A DNA stretch of 64,000 nucleotides, from assembly GCF_946998835.1 (NCBI RefSeq), contig NZ_CAMQAZ010000014.1:5269-69268 (forward strand), in the 5' to 3' direction. Made by a program: the position numbers and the translations under genes. Shown here one piece after another: positions 9,819 to 19,053 of the stretch; position 1 is the stretch's first letter, and each line of letters starts with the position of its first letter. This DNA comes from an uncultured Corynebacterium sp. (GTDB lineage Bacteria; Actinomycetota; Actinomycetes; Mycobacteriales; Mycobacteriaceae). Under the pieces are notes generated by a model, which was given only the letters and a program-made list of their open reading frames with translations, ran no database searches and was not told the origin of the DNA.

Positions 9819-10280
9819 ATGGCTTTTCCCGATGATGAGTTGGACTCGCGCGAGGTAATTTTGCTGGACACCAATCCGACTTTCGGGCGACTGGTGTGGC
9901 CGCTGTTGGAGCTCATGGTTATCACTGGCGTCTGCTGGCTGCTGATTGGTTTTATCGACGGTCCTGCGATTGCCCCGGGCGATCTGCAAGGTGTGCGCCA
10001 GCTACTGCTCTTCGTGTGGCTGGGGCTTATCCTCTGGCGCGTTGTTCGCCCGGTACTGAGCTGGTTGGGAGAGCGGTTTGTACTGACGGATAGGCGTATT
10101 ATTTTGCGCCGTGGCATTCTGCGCCCGCAGGTGGTCTCGATTGATCTGCGTTCGGTGCGTGCGGTCAATCGCAAGGGCGGGGTGTTGTATCTGCAGACCC
10201 GCAGCTTTGGCCCGCCGCTGGCTGTGGAAGATATTCCCAGCTCTCGTAAGGTGGCTAAGTTGGTCTCCCGGTTGACCTAG
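9819..10280 (+). CDS. PH domain-containing membrane protein
   Basis: The 153-residue protein has two N-terminal membrane segments (about residues 27-48 and 60-80) followed by a bacterial PH/YdbS-like domain, including ERFVLTDRRIILRRGIL and VSIDLRSVRAV. Function is unknown. It sits between birA and purK in the arrangement typical of corynebacteria and is probably co-transcribed with them. Confidence 0.82.
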   Translation: MAFPDDELDSREVILLDTNPTFGRLVWPLLELMVITGVCWLLIGFIDGPAIAPGDLQGVRQLLLFVWLGLILWRVVRPVLSWLGERFVLTDRRIILRRGILRPQVVSIDLRSVRAVNRKGGVLYLQTRSFGPPLAVEDIPSSRKVAKLVSRLT

Positions 10281-10310
10281 ATTTTTGGGTCATAACCTAC
10301 AATCAGGGGT

Positions 10311-11600
10311 GTGATTGCTTCGGATACCCCTGAAAACTCCACTAATTCCGCTTCTGATTCCGCTGCAGCGCGAACTGCCGCGCAGCATCCCGCGCATGCT
10401 GATGGCGTGCCGATTGTGTCGGTGATTGGCGACGGTCAGCTGGCTCGCATGATGCAGACTGAGGCCATTGAGCTGGGACAGTCCATTCGTCTCCTCGCCG
10501 GTTCGCCGGGTGCCTCCGCAGCTCAGGTGTGCGCGGATGTCGTCATTGGCGACTACCACGTCTGGGAAGACGTTGAACGTGCCGTCGCCGGGGCGCAGGC
10601 AGTGACTTTCGACCACGAGCACGTTCCCACCGAATTCCTGAACCGCCTGACCGAGATGGGCTACTCCGTTCAGCCACAGCCGTCGGCGCTACTGTATGCG
10701 CAGGACAAGCTGCTGATGCGCCAGCGCCTGGAGGAACTGGGCGCTCCGGTTCCGGCCTACGCCGCTATCGATTCCGCCCAGGATGCCGAGGCATTCTTCG
10801 ACCGCGTTGATGGCGCTGTCTGCTTGAAGGCCCGCCGCGGTGGTTACGACGGGCACGGAGTGTGGTTCCCGAAGGGCCGCGAGGATCTGAGCACGCTTGT
10901 CGACGAGCTGTTGGCCAAGGACGTGCCACTGATGGCCGAGCGGAAGGTCGCGCTGGTTCGCGAGCTGTCGGCCATGTGCGCGCGCACGCCGTCGGGCGAG
11001 GTTAAGGCCTGGCCGGTCCTGGAATCCGTGCAGCGTGACGGCATCTGTGTTGAGGCAATCTGCCCGGCACCGGGGCTTTCCGACGAGCTTGCGAGCGCGG
11101 CCGAAAAGCTTAGTGTGACCATCGCTTCCGAGCTGGGCGTGACTGGTGCCCTGGCAGTCGAGCTGTTCGAGACCACCGATGCCGATGGCAACCCGGAGAT
11201 CTACGTCAACGAGTTAGCTATGCGGCCACACAATACTGGTCACTGGTCGCAGGACGGTTGCGAGACCAGCCAGTTTGAGCAACATATGCGTGCTGTGGCT
11301 GATATGCCGTTGGGCTCCACGCGACCGACTGCGCCGGTGACGGTGATGGTCAATACGCTCGGTGGCGAAGAGGCCTCCGATGTGCCAATCTCGCAGCGTT
11401 TTGCGGAGGTATGGCGCCGCTTCCCTTCGGTCAAGATTCACTGGTACGGCAAGGATTGGCGTCCGGGACGTAAGCTTGGCCACGTCAACCTGTGCGGTTA
11501 TGACGCAAGCGAGGAAGGTATCGCGGAGACTCGCCGGATTGCCAACCTGGCTGCTGGCTATATCGTCGATGGCGCGTGGGCAGACGGTTACACCGCATAG
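10311..11600 (+). CDS. purK: 5-(carboxyamino)imidazole ribonucleotide synthase
   Basis: PurK converts AIR, ATP and bicarbonate to N5-CAIR in purine synthesis. The 429-residue protein is an ATP-grasp enzyme: VIGDGQLARMMQTEAIELG (nucleotide fold), CLKARRGGYDGHGVW (ATP-grasp loop), AVELFETTDADG and NELAMRPHNTGHWSQDGC are characteristic. The start is GTG 10311. An N-terminal extension of about 35 Ser/Ala-rich residues precedes the conserved core; a start further in is possible. purE follows 64 bp downstream. Confidence 0.95.
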   Translation: MIASDTPENSTNSASDSAAARTAAQHPAHADGVPIVSVIGDGQLARMMQTEAIELGQSIRLLAGSPGASAAQVCADVVIGDYHVWEDVERAVAGAQAVTFDHEHVPTEFLNRLTEMGYSVQPQPSALLYAQDKLLMRQRLEELGAPVPAYAAIDSAQDAEAFFDRVDGAVCLKARRGGYDGHGVWFPKGREDLSTLVDELLAKDVPLMAERKVALVRELSAMCARTPSGEVKAWPVLESVQRDGICVEAICPAPGLSDELASAAEKLSVTIASELGVTGALAVELFETTDADGNPEIYVNELAMRPHNTGHWSQDGCETSQFEQHMRAVADMPLGSTRPTAPVTVMVNTLGGEEASDVPISQRFAEVWRRFPSVKIHWYGKDWRPGRKLGHVNLCGYDASEEGIAETRRIANLAAGYIVDGAWADGYTA

Positions 11601-11664
11601 GGGCTCGCGCTGTCAAAGAACTTGCGCTGTATAAAAATTAGATTGCTATCTCAAGGAGACAACA

Positions 11665-12210
11665 TTGGCTGAAGCAAACCAGGTGGCAAGCCCGAAGCTG
11701 GCAAACGCAACCGGTCCGCTGGTCGGTCTGATCATGGGGTCGGACTCGGATTGGCCGACCATGGAGCCGGCAGCTGAAGTCCTGGCTGAGTTCGGAATTC
11801 CGTTTGAGGTAGGCGTGGTCTCTGCGCACCGCACTCCGGAACGCATGATTGATTACGCAAAGTCTGCCGCTGACAAGGGGCTGCGCTGCATTATCGCTGG
11901 TGCCGGTGGCGCGGCACACCTGCCGGGCATGGTTGCGTCTGCCACTCCGCTGCCGGTTATCGGCGTGCCACGTGCACTCGAGAACCTGGAGGGGGTCGAC
12001 TCGCTGCTGTCAATTGTTCAGATGCCGGGCGGCGTTCCGGTGGCAACCGTCGGTGTGGGCGGCGCTAAGAACGCTGGCCTGCTGGCTGTGCGTATTCTCT
12101 CGGCTGGTTACCCGGAGCTCATTGTGGCGATGGAGAACTACCAGGCCAATATGCGGGATGAAGTCCTGGCAAAGGACGAGCGTCTGCGTAAGAAGCTGAT
12201 GGGGGAGTAA
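11665..12210 (+). CDS. purE: 5-(carboxyamino)imidazole ribonucleotide mutase
   Basis: The 181-residue PurE moves the carboxyl group of N5-CAIR to give CAIR, the step after PurK. Class I features are [16 protein letters not shown], the active-site stretch SAHRTPERM and the [14 protein letters not shown] loop. The start is TTG 11665, with a good ribosome site (AAGGAGA) 8 bp upstream. It ends the purK-purE unit. Confidence 0.95.
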   Translation: MAEANQVASPKLANATGPLVGLIMGSDSDWPTMEPAAEVLAEFGIPFEVGVVSAHRTPERMIDYAKSAADKGLRCIIAGAGGAAHLPGMVASATPLPVIGVPRALENLEGVDSLLSIVQMPGGVPVATVGVGGAKNAGLLAVRILSAGYPELIVAMENYQANMRDEVLAKDERLRKKLMGE

Positions 12211-12308
12211 GACATTCGCCCCCTCCCATCGGTGATGCGTACGTATGCATGCCGGTGCCAGCACAGGACATGGGGGGGAGGGGAAGAAATTGAACGAAAA
12301 CTGGGCTC

Positions 12309-12331
12309 GGATAAGGTACGAATCCTTATCC
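12309..12331. repeat. Perfect 8-bp hairpin next to MITE copy 2
   Basis: GGATAAGG and CCTTATCC face each other across a 7-nt loop, three bases outside the left end of MITE copy 2. No T run follows on either strand, so it is not a standard terminator. It lies between the convergent purE and FMN-protein genes. Confidence 0.6.
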
Positions 12332-12334
12332 GGG

Positions 12335-12619
12335 GGGGAGGAAGTGAAAAGTGTGTCTGATTCTCAAGATAGTGACTGGTCAGACTCCGTAAATCACGAG
12401 CTGCACATGTGGATACAGAGCTGCAGATGTGAAACTGTGTGAGTTTATGACACTTTCAGGCCATTTTTCGGGCCATTTTTGACATAAGCGAGGTCACTAA
12501 CTTGCATTGCCCCACCACCAGCAGACATAAACGCGGTCAGTGCCCCGCATTGAGCGGTAAGTAGAAAAATGTTCCCACCCGGCGACACGCTGGGCAGACA
12601 CACTTTTGGCAACCACCCC
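12335..12619. mobile_element. MITE-like element, copy 2 (shorter, diverged)
   Basis: The 285-bp element is in the same orientation as copy 1. Its ends are inverted repeats matching at about 20 of 25 positions (core AAAAGTGTGTCTG at 12347-12359, complement at 12595-12607). The interior from ATGTGAAACTGTG through TTTTTCGGGCC and TTTTTGACATAA to GGTCACTAACTTGCATTG matches copy 1 closely. It then carries a second partial unit (GACATAAACGCGGTCAGTG...GCATTGAG), so part of the core is duplicated. No target duplication is visible. It lies between the convergent genes purE and the glutamate-synthase-like gene. Confidence 0.82.
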
Positions 12620-12650
12620 GAGTCACCCCGAGCCCCCGGATCACCCCGAA

Positions 12651-14261
12651 CTATCCGCGCATATGAACAGCCGGGTAGTGGAACGTGTCCGGGTCGGCGG
12701 TCTCCCAGGCCTCAGCCCAGTTGTGGAAGCGAGTGCCGGTGAGAAGCTCGCCCGGCTGCAGCCAGTTGTAAAGCTCCGCGTAGGACTCACCAACCTGCTC
12801 GCTTGTGCGGCGCAGCAGGTGGGACGGACCCAGCTCGGAGAAGCTATTCAGACCCATCGAGGCCAACAGGCTCGCTGCCTCCTTGACCGTCGCATTGTGG
12901 TAGTTGGCCACACGCTGGCCCTTATCGTCGACGTCGAGGGCCTTCCACAGGCTCGGATCCTGGGTAGCCACACCCACCGGGCAGGTGTTGGTGTGGCACA
13001 GCTGAGACTGAATACAACCGGCGGCCATCATCATGCCGCGGGCCGAGTTCACAAAGTCAGCGCCGATACACATGCGTTTAACAATGTCGAAGCCAGTAAT
13101 GACCTTGCCGGACGCGCCGAGCTTAATTCGGTCACGCAGACCGGCACCGACGAGCGCATTGTGGACCAAAATCAGACCGTCGGTTAGCGGCAGGCCGACG
13201 CGGTCGGAGTATTCCAGCGGCGCGGCACCGGTGCCGCCTTCAGCGCCGTCGACGATGATGAAGTCCGGGGTGATGTTTTCCTCCAGCATGGCCTTGCACA
13301 CGGCAAGGAACTCGAGCTGGGAGCCGACGCACAGCTTGAAACCGACTGGCTTGCCACCGTTTAACTCACGCATGGTGCCCATGAAGCGGACGAGCTCACG
13401 CGGGGTGGAGTAGACGTGGTGGTACGGCGGGCTCATCACGCCCTTGCCAACTGGCACGTGGCGGGTGGCCGCAATCTCCTCATTGACCTTGTGGCCCGGC
13501 AGCATGCCGCCAAGACCCGGCTTTGCGCCCTGGCTAACCTTCAGATACGTTGCCTTGACCTGCGGAATCTTAGCCTTTTCGCGGAAGAGCTCCGGATCGA
13601 AATCGCCATCTTCGGTACGCGCTCCGAAGTAGCCGGAACCCAGCTGCCAGTAAATATCAGCGCCGTACTTCAAGTGGTATGGGCTGATAGCGCCCTCGCC
13701 GGTGTCCTGGACAAAGTTGCCCAGCTTTGCGCCCTTATTCATTGCCATCACGGCGTTTGGGGACAGCGAACCGAAACTCATGGCCGAGATGTTGAAGATC
13801 GACGCTGAGTATGGCTGGGTGCAGTCCGGACCGCCGATATCGATGCGCGGATCTTCGATGATATGCGGATTCGGAGCCATCGAGTGGCGCACGTACTCGT
13901 AGCCGGGGGCATTAATCTTGCGCTCAGTACCGAAGGACTTCTTAGAGGACAACCCCTTAGCGCGCTCGTAGACCACGGTACGGGTATCGCGGTCGAACGG
14001 GGCACCGTCGAAGTTGCGCTCGATGAAGTACTGCTGCATCTCAGGGCGAATGGTCTCACCCATGTAGCGCAGGTGGCCGATGACCGGGAAGTTCCGCAGG
14101 ATGGAGTGCTTCTTTTGAAGCATGTCGTAGATAGCCACAACATCCAGGAAGAGGATGAAGGCCATCAGGATCCACCACCACGGGCTCAAATCCCACACAG
14201 CCAGTGCGCCCAAGACATTGATAAGGGCGAGAATCGCAAGAATATATGGTCGGGTAATCAC
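12651..14261 (-). CDS. FMN-binding glutamate synthase family protein
   Basis: The 536-residue protein has two N-terminal membrane segments (residues 5-45) followed by the GltB/GltS FMN-binding domain. Recognisable pieces are ISAMSFGSLSPNAVMAMNKGA, GEGAISPYHL, DGAEGGTGAAPLEYSD and the iron-sulfur cysteine region GCIQSQLCHTNTCPVGVATQ. It lacks the glutamine amidotransferase domain, so it is not a full glutamate synthase. The electron partner and substrate are unknown. Its 3' end is 31 bp from MITE copy 2. Confidence 0.88.
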   Translation of the reverse strand: MITRPYILAILALINVLGALAVWDLSPWWWILMAFILFLDVVAIYDMLQKKHSILRNFPVIGHLRYMGETIRPEMQQYFIERNFDGAPFDRDTRTVVYERAKGLSSKKSFGTERKINAPGYEYVRHSMAPNPHIIEDPRIDIGGPDCTQPYSASIFNISAMSFGSLSPNAVMAMNKGAKLGNFVQDTGEGAISPYHLKYGADIYWQLGSGYFGARTEDGDFDPELFREKAKIPQVKATYLKVSQGAKPGLGGMLPGHKVNEEIAATRHVPVGKGVMSPPYHHVYSTPRELVRFMGTMRELNGGKPVGFKLCVGSQLEFLAVCKAMLEENITPDFIIVDGAEGGTGAAPLEYSDRVGLPLTDGLILVHNALVGAGLRDRIKLGASGKVITGFDIVKRMCIGADFVNSARGMMMAAGCIQSQLCHTNTCPVGVATQDPSLWKALDVDDKGQRVANYHNATVKEAASLLASMGLNSFSELGPSHLLRRTSEQVGESYAELYNWLQPGELLTGTRFHNWAEAWETADPDTFHYPAVHMRG

Positions 14262-14314
14262 GGTTTCCAGATTATCGCGCCGACCGAGACCACTTCTCCC
14301 CGGAGAGAATGCGA

Positions 14315-15040
14315 TTAAATCACACGGGCTTTCTCGGCAGCGGAAATAGCAGTGGCACGCTCGCTATCGCCCCCGCGCATGACGACGGCGGCACCTCCAC
14401 GAACCCAAGCCGACAGCACATTACGTGACCATTTGTCTGGACTGACCTGCGAAGAATCGGAATCCAGCCAGCCGTCTGAGACAATGCGGGAACCGGGTGT
14501 GAGCTGCATCTCCTCGGCGTAGTCGCTAGCTGATGAAAGCAGTTCAGCAGCGGACTTCTCCCCAATTACGGGGGCTTCGTCAGAGTCCGGTCCTGCACCC
14601 AAATATGCATCCGGGTGGAAACGGACTTCCGGACCGAAGTCGATTACACCGGGGGGAATGTCATCGCCACATTCCACGACACCGCGGCCAAAGGGATCGT
14701 CTGTAAGCACGGCGATGTAGGCATCTGGGAACTTCTCCTCCCACGTGCTGACGTTAGCGACGGTGGTGAATACGACGAGTGGCTCTTCGTCGCTAACGGT
14801 GACGCCAGCGCGCTCGCAGCCGAGAATGATGCAGGCGGACTGCCAAATCAGCGGCAGGTCAATCCACGCTTGATCCCCGGCGACGAGATCGAACTCATCG
14901 TGCAACATGTTGGCAATCTTGCAGGCCCAGTTATCCAGGGTTTGTGCCGACAGGTCGGTACGACCGCCAGTAGTTTCGTCATAACAGGTCAAACGAGGCA
15001 CGGATGGGTCGGCCTCGAGAAGTGTCTTCAGAATCTCCAC
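14315..15040 (-). CDS. TIGR03089 family protein
   Basis: This family, found in actinobacteria, looks like a degenerate acyl-adenylating enzyme; its function is not known. Visible features are LLEADPSVPRLTCYDETTGGRTDLSAQTLDNWACKIANML (in part), typical of the family start, and a C-terminal WVRGGAAVV region. GTG 15040 gives the N-terminus MEILKTLLEADP, which fits relatives. The frame is also open to a GTG at 15094, directly after the stop of the AEC gene. It is probably co-transcribed with that transporter. Confidence 0.82.
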   Translation of the reverse strand: MEILKTLLEADPSVPRLTCYDETTGGRTDLSAQTLDNWACKIANMLHDEFDLVAGDQAWIDLPLIWQSACIILGCERAGVTVSDEEPLVVFTTVANVSTWEEKFPDAYIAVLTDDPFGRGVVECGDDIPPGVIDFGPEVRFHPDAYLGAGPDSDEAPVIGEKSAAELLSSASDYAEEMQLTPGSRIVSDGWLDSDSSQVSPDKWSRNVLSAWVRGGAAVVMRGGDSERATAISAAEKARVI

Positions 15041-15094
15041 GTCTCCAAGGGTAACGAGAATTGCGCAATGCCGTCGGTGCGAAGGGCCAGCCAC

Positions 15095-16030
15095 TTAGCT
15101 CAGTAGGAGGGTGAACAACAGGATCGTCGGCAAGCAGGCGATCGTTGTAATCACGCCACAGTCGCGCGCCTGTTCAAGGTTCCGGCCGAAGCGGGAAGCG
15201 AAGGTGTAGACATTCTGAGCGGTCGGCAGGCCGGCGATAATCACCGCGGCCAGCAGTGCATGTCCACTGAGACCGAAGACGAAATGGCCGAACAACAGCG
15301 CGAGCGCGGGGTGGAGGAAGAGCTTCAGCACAGAGGCCACCGCGACAGCGCGACGAGGGGAGCGGCCCGCTTCCATGAACGGCATGCCATGCAGGCTGAT
15401 ACCGAAAGCCAGAAGCGCCATCGGTACCGCTGCCTGTCCCAGCAGGCCAACTGGATGCGCGACGAATTGTGGTACTTCAATTGCGAAGGCGTTAATCGCA
15501 AGCCCCACCATCGCAGCCAGAAAGATAGGGTTCTTCAGCGGCGCCATGATAACATTGCGCGGCCGAAAGCGACCCCGATTAGTGAGGATTTCCAGCACGG
15601 CCATAGAGGCAGGTGCATAGAAGGCAATTTGAAAGATGAGGGCCGGGACGACGGCGGTAGCGTCGTGAAGCACGGCGACAGCGATGGGAACGCCGAGATT
15701 AGCGACGTTGTTGTAACTCGACGACATCGCGCCGACTACCGCATCGGCACCGCGTTGCTTGAACACGGGCGCCACGAAAATCCGGTAGATTGCCGCCGTG
15801 GTCAGTGCAGACAGCGCCGCGACGCCAAACGCCGAACCGAAGATGTTCGCCGAGTCTGCCGTCGCGAGCGTGTGCGCGAGCATGCACGGCATCGCAATCC
15901 AGAACACGACCATGTTCAGGGTAAAAGATGCCCGCTTATCGACGATCTCACTGCGCCCAAACAGCCAACCAACAATGATCAGTACTGCGACGGAACCAAA
16001 GCCGGTGAATATTTCGGTGAGAGCGGGCAT
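15095..16030 (-). CDS. AEC family transporter (auxin efflux carrier fold)
   Basis: The 311-residue membrane protein shows the ten-segment architecture of AEC permeases, with two similar halves. N-terminal FWIAMPCMLAHTLA, the segment SYNNVANLGVPIAVAVL and the C-terminal AGLPTAQNVYTFASRFG are typical. It probably moves organic anions or related small molecules; the substrate is unknown. The TIGR03089 gene follows with almost no gap. Confidence 0.88.
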   Translation of the reverse strand: MPALTEIFTGFGSVAVLIIVGWLFGRSEIVDKRASFTLNMVVFWIAMPCMLAHTLATADSANIFGSAFGVAALSALTTAAIYRIFVAPVFKQRGADAVVGAMSSSYNNVANLGVPIAVAVLHDATAVVPALIFQIAFYAPASMAVLEILTNRGRFRPRNVIMAPLKNPIFLAAMVGLAINAFAIEVPQFVAHPVGLLGQAAVPMALLAFGISLHGMPFMEAGRSPRRAVAVASVLKLFLHPALALLFGHFVFGLSGHALLAAVIIAGLPTAQNVYTFASRFGRNLEQARDCGVITTIACLPTILLFTLLLS

Positions 16031-16052
16031 AAGTGCATATTCTAGACAATAA

Positions 16053-16102
16053 AAAACGGACCCAATCCAATCCCCTCGGTGGGGAAGGACTGGGTCCGTT
16101 TT
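16053..16102 (-). terminator. Strong terminator after the rpmB-rpmG-rpsN-rpsR operon
   Basis: A 12-bp outer stem (AAAACGGACCCA / TGGGTCCGTTTT) encloses an inner TCCCC/GGGGA hairpin. Read on the minus strand it ends in a T run. It separates the ribosomal operon from the AEC transporter gene downstream. Confidence 0.9.
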
Positions 16103-16153
16103 ACGCTGTTATCGCATGTATCGTCATGCGGCCAGCGCGTAAATTAGGCCTTT

Positions 16154-16184
16154 CGGCGGGTATTCGAATGATCGGCTCCCGCCG
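16154..16184 (-). other. Additional hairpin just after rpsR
   Basis: CGGCGGG and CCCGCCG form a 7-bp stem with a 17-nt loop directly after the rpsR stop. It has no T run, so it may be a processing or stabilising hairpin ahead of the true terminator at 16053-16102. Confidence 0.5.
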
Positions 16185-16195
16185 ACCAGCCATCT

Positions 16196-16447
16196 TTAGC
16201 GGCTGGTGAACGGCAGGAGTGCCATCTCGCGGGCGTTCTTCACAGCGGTAGCGACCTGGCGCTGCTGCTGCGGAGTCAGACCGGTGACGCGGCGGGAACG
16301 AATCTTGCCACGGTCAGAGATGAACTGGCGGAGCAGGTTAATGTCCTTGTAATCAACCTTCTCAACGCCTGCGGCCTTGAGCGGGTTCTTCTTCGGGCGG
16401 CGGGACTGCTCCATCCGCGCCTTCTTGTTAGAGTGATTGCGCTTCAT
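16196..16447 (-). CDS. rpsR: 30S ribosomal protein S18 (cysteine-free form)
   Basis: The 83-residue protein matches S18 ([41 protein letters not shown]). It has no cysteine, so it is a zinc-independent form. It is the last of four minus-strand ribosomal genes (rpmB-rpmG-rpsN-rpsR). In many actinobacteria this set is induced by zinc shortage; in corynebacteria such genes may be the main copies. Confidence 0.95.
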   Translation of the reverse strand: MKRNHSNKKARMEQSRRPKKNPLKAAGVEKVDYKDINLLRQFISDRGKIRSRRVTGLTPQQQRQVATAVKNAREMALLPFTSR

Positions 16448-16461
16448 TGGTGCTCCTCGAC

Positions 16462-16767
16462 TTACCAGCTGGACTTACGGACGCCCGGGAGTTCGCCACG
16501 GTGGGCCATCTCACGAACGCGGACACGGGACAGACCGAACTTGCGGAGGTAGCCACGCGGGCGACCATCTGCAGCGTCACGGTTGCGAACGCGAATCGGG
16601 GACGCGTCACGCGGCTGACGGTTCAGCTCGTACTGTGCGTCCATGCGCTCTTCGTCAGTGGAGTTCGGGGACTTGATGATGCGCTTCAGCTCAGCGCGAC
16701 GTTCTGCATAACGAGCGACGATTTCCTTGCGCTGCTCGTTCTTGGCAATCTTGGACTTCTTAGCCAT
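16462..16767 (-). CDS. rpsN: 30S ribosomal protein S14 (long, cysteine-free form)
   Basis: The 101-residue long-type S14 begins [28 protein letters not shown] (in part) and ends [18 protein letters not shown]...KSSW. The zinc ribbon cysteines of short S14 are absent. It lies 14 bp upstream of rpsR in the same operon. Confidence 0.95.
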   Translation of the reverse strand: MAKKSKIAKNEQRKEIVARYAERRAELKRIIKSPNSTDEERMDAQYELNRQPRDASPIRVRNRDAADGRPRGYLRKFGLSRVRVREMAHRGELPGVRKSSW

Positions 16768-16770
16768 GAA

Positions 16771-16935
16771 TTAGCGCTCCTCGCGGAATTCGACGTGCTT
16801 GCGGACTACCGGATCGTACTTCTTAATGGTGATACGGTCCGGGGTATTGCGCTTGTTCTTACGGGTCACGTAGGTGTAACCGGTGCCCGCAGTGGACTTC
16901 AGCTTGATGATTGGACGAATGTCATTACGTGCCAT
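16771..16935 (-). CDS. rpmG: 50S ribosomal protein L33 (cysteine-free form)
   Basis: The 54-residue protein begins [20 protein letters not shown] and contains [19 protein letters not shown], a clear L33. The CxxC pairs of the zinc form are missing. It lies between rpmB and rpsN with only 3-bp gaps. Confidence 0.94.
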   Translation of the reverse strand: MARNDIRPIIKLKSTAGTGYTYVTRKNKRNTPDRITIKKYDPVVRKHVEFREER

Positions 16936-16938
16936 TTT

Positions 16939-17175
16939 TTAGATCTTCTCCCCACGTGCACGAATCTGAGCAACAACAGCTTCGATACCGTACTTGTCGA
17001 TGGTCTTCAGACCCTTCGGGGACACATTCAGAGTGATGTGACGCCCCTCAGAGGCGAGGTAGAACTTCTTACGCTGCACGTTGGGGTTCCAACGGCGCGA
17101 CGTGCGCCGGTGGGAGTGGGACACGGTCTTGCCGAAAGACGGCTTGCGTCCCGTAACCTGGCAAATCGCCGACAT
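16939..17175 (-). CDS. rpmB: 50S ribosomal protein L28 (lacks zinc CxxC pairs)
   Basis: The 78-residue protein starts [20 protein letters not shown] at ATG 17175; the longer frame to 17238 adds residues not found in L28. Only one cysteine is left where zinc forms have CxxC. It is the first gene of the minus-strand ribosomal operon, opposite rpmE-rpmF. Confidence 0.95.
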   Translation of the reverse strand: MSAICQVTGRKPSFGKTVSHSHRRTSRRWNPNVQRKKFYLASEGRHITLNVSPKGLKTIDKYGIEAVVAQIRARGEKI

Positions 17176-17679
17176 AGGGATTCCTTTGCTTCCTTGCCGC
17201 CCAATGCCGACATCATTGGTGCGCCACGCCGAAATCATTGAAGTGCCGAGAATTTCACCTGGCCTTTTCCGGGGCGCTGCCCATTGACATTCGACGCTGA
17301 GCGCGTAAACGAATAACTAGACAACAGCGAGAGAACAGTTTACACACGACTTGTGCGATAACCTAATCGCTGCTCCACTGCGGTTTTGAGGCGGGTTTCT
17401 AGGCGGGGCTTTAGGAGTCGTTTTCTCAGCGCCGGGCTCTAAGGTTTAGCTTTTCTCTGCGGTGGCTGCTGATCTGTCCGGTGTGGCGCGCCCGCAGTGT
17501 TTTTTAATTTTCGGGCATGAGCCTGTAATATTCCATCGAGTGTCACATGCCGGTTTGTAGAGATATTGACCAGGTGCGTGTCATTGTAAGTCGTATTCGT
17601 ACCCAACTCAGGCACGATTCATCCGCTGTTAGCTGGGTGAAAGCGACCTGAAGTTCAATCCTGAGGGAAACGAGAATTA
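17176..17679. promoter_or_regulatory. Divergent intergenic region between rpmB and rpmE
   Basis: This 504-bp region separates two divergent operons of zinc-independent ribosomal proteins and must hold both promoters. I see no gene in it. I looked for a Zur-type palindrome (TGAAA...TTTCA spacing) and found none convincing. The strip at 17500-17660 is AT-richer and lies upstream of rpmE. Confidence 0.55.
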
Positions 17680-17946
17680 ATGAAGAAGGACATCCATCCT
17701 GATTACCACCCGGTGGTATTCAAGGACGCAAGCACGGGTCACTCTTTCCTTACCCGTTCCACCGCCACCTCCGACCGCACTGTCGAGTGGGAAGACGGTA
17801 ACGAGTACCCGCTGATCGTCGTCGACGTCACCAGCGAGTCGCACCCGTTCTGGACCGGTGCTCAGCGTGTCATGGACACCGCTGGTCGCGTCGAGAAGTT
17901 CCAGCGTCGTTACGGTAACCGCATTCGCCGCGCGAAGAAGAACTAA
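17680..17946 (+). CDS. rpmE: 50S ribosomal protein L31 type B
   Basis: The 88-residue L31 begins [20 protein letters not shown] and has the type B insertion; there are no CxxC cysteines, so it is the zinc-free form. A Shine-Dalgarno-like GAGGGAAACGAG precedes the start. It is followed 21 bp later by rpmF. Confidence 0.95.
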   Translation: MKKDIHPDYHPVVFKDASTGHSFLTRSTATSDRTVEWEDGNEYPLIVVDVTSESHPFWTGAQRVMDTAGRVEKFQRRYGNRIRRAKKN

Positions 17947-17967
17947 GAATAGGAGGGGAATAAGAAA

Positions 17968-18141
17968 ATGGCAGTACCAAAGCGTCGCATGTCGCGTGCT
18001 AACACCCGCGCTCGCCGTTCCCAGTGGAAGAGCAACAACGTCGCTCTCCAGGAAGTCAAGGTCAACGGCCGCGTCTACAACGTTCCTCGTCGCATCGCCA
18101 AGGCCGTCCAGCTCGGTCTGGTTGATGTCGAGAAGTTCTAA
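17968..18141 (+). CDS. rpmF: 50S ribosomal protein L32 (cysteine-free form)
   Basis: The 57-residue protein starts [20 protein letters not shown], the typical L32 N-terminus, and lacks the CxxC pairs of zinc L32. A strong AGGAGGGG ribosome site lies upstream. Confidence 0.94.
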   Translation: MAVPKRRMSRANTRARRSQWKSNNVALQEVKVNGRVYNVPRRIAKAVQLGLVDVEKF

Positions 18142-18220
18142 CGCGCATCTTTACCGATGCTGACAACGTTCCTCGCGCACAGCGTGTTTAGTATGTAAGG
18201 AACGATTGATAAAGAGCTTT

Positions 18221-18269
18221 CAAAAACCTCACCCCATCGCCAAGTGACGGCGATGGGGTGAGGTTTTTG
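18221..18269 (+). terminator. Long perfect terminator hairpin after rpmF
   Basis: A 21-bp perfect stem (18221-18241 with 18249-18269) has a 7-nt loop and AAAAA/TTTTT at its base, so it can act in both directions. It insulates the ribosomal operon from the downstream two-component system. Confidence 0.92.
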
Positions 18270-18360
18270 AGTCCTATGTCCAGATTTAATACGAGCTCTC
18301 TCACGAAGAATCTGTGCCACATTTACACTCGCCTTATATTTTCAAGGCACAATAGTCAGT

Positions 18361-19053
18361 ATGAAGATTTTGGTAGTTGATGACGATCAGGCTGTGCGCG
18401 AGGCGTTGCGGCGTTCGTTGACATTTAATGGCTACACGGTAGAGCTGGCCGAAGATGGCGCAGAGGCCTTGGAAAAGATTGCTAAGGACCGCCCTGACTT
18501 GGCCATTCTGGATGTCATGATGCCGAAGCTCGACGGCCTGGATGTTTGCCGTCGGCTGCGCAGTGAAGGCGATGATCTGCCGGTCATGATGTTGACTGCT
18601 CGCGATTCGGTCTCTGAACGCGTTGCCGGGCTTGATGCCGGTGCGGATGACTACCTTCCCAAGCCTTTCGCATTGGAAGAGCTGCTTGCTCGTGTGCGCT
18701 CGCTGCTACGTCGCTCCGCGTTGGAAGTGCCGGCAGCGGAGGATGCCGCAACTCTGCAGTTTGAAGATCTCTCCTTGGATCCGGAAACCCGTGAGGTGTT
18801 CCGCGGCGAGCGTCGGATTAGTCTCACTCGGACAGAGTTCGCACTGCTGGAATTGTTAATGAGCAACCCGCGTCGCGTGCTGTCCCGCACTGCCATTTTG
18901 GAGGATGTCTGGGGCTATGATTTCCCGACGTCCGGCAACGCGCTAGAGGTCTACATCGGCTACCTGCGTCGTAAGACGGAGGCAGAGGGAGAACCTCGTC
19001 TGATTCACACGGTCCGTGGTGTCGGTTATGTGATGCGGGAGACCGCCCCGTGA
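18361..19053 (+). CDS. mprA: OmpR-family response regulator (MprA-like)
   Basis: A 230-residue regulator. The receiver domain (residues 1-118) has acidic DDD near the start, the phosphorylated Asp in [12 protein letters not shown] (about residue 51), and Thr and Lys in MLTARD and PKPF. The C-terminal winged helix (residues 130-226) contains [11 protein letters not shown] and [24 protein letters not shown] (in part). With its kinase and HtrA it forms the envelope-stress module known from mycobacteria as MprAB-PepD. It overlaps the kinase gene by 4 bp (GTGA). Confidence 0.92.
   Translation: MKILVVDDDQAVREALRRSLTFNGYTVELAEDGAEALEKIAKDRPDLAILDVMMPKLDGLDVCRRLRSEGDDLPVMMLTARDSVSERVAGLDAGADDYLPKPFALEELLARVRSLLRRSALEVPAAEDAATLQFEDLSLDPETREVFRGERRISLTRTEFALLELLMSNPRRVLSRTAILEDVWGYDFPTSGNALEVYIGYLRRKTEAEGEPRLIHTVRGVGYVMRETAP

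Noticed and set aside
12245..12442. Reading frame of 65 codons between purE and the FMN protein gene
   Set aside because: It runs through a hairpin and the left half of MITE copy 2 and has no protein-like composition.
17176..17679. Zur operator between the two ribosomal operons
   Set aside because: No convincing palindrome of the known Zur type was found by eye; a matrix search would be needed.
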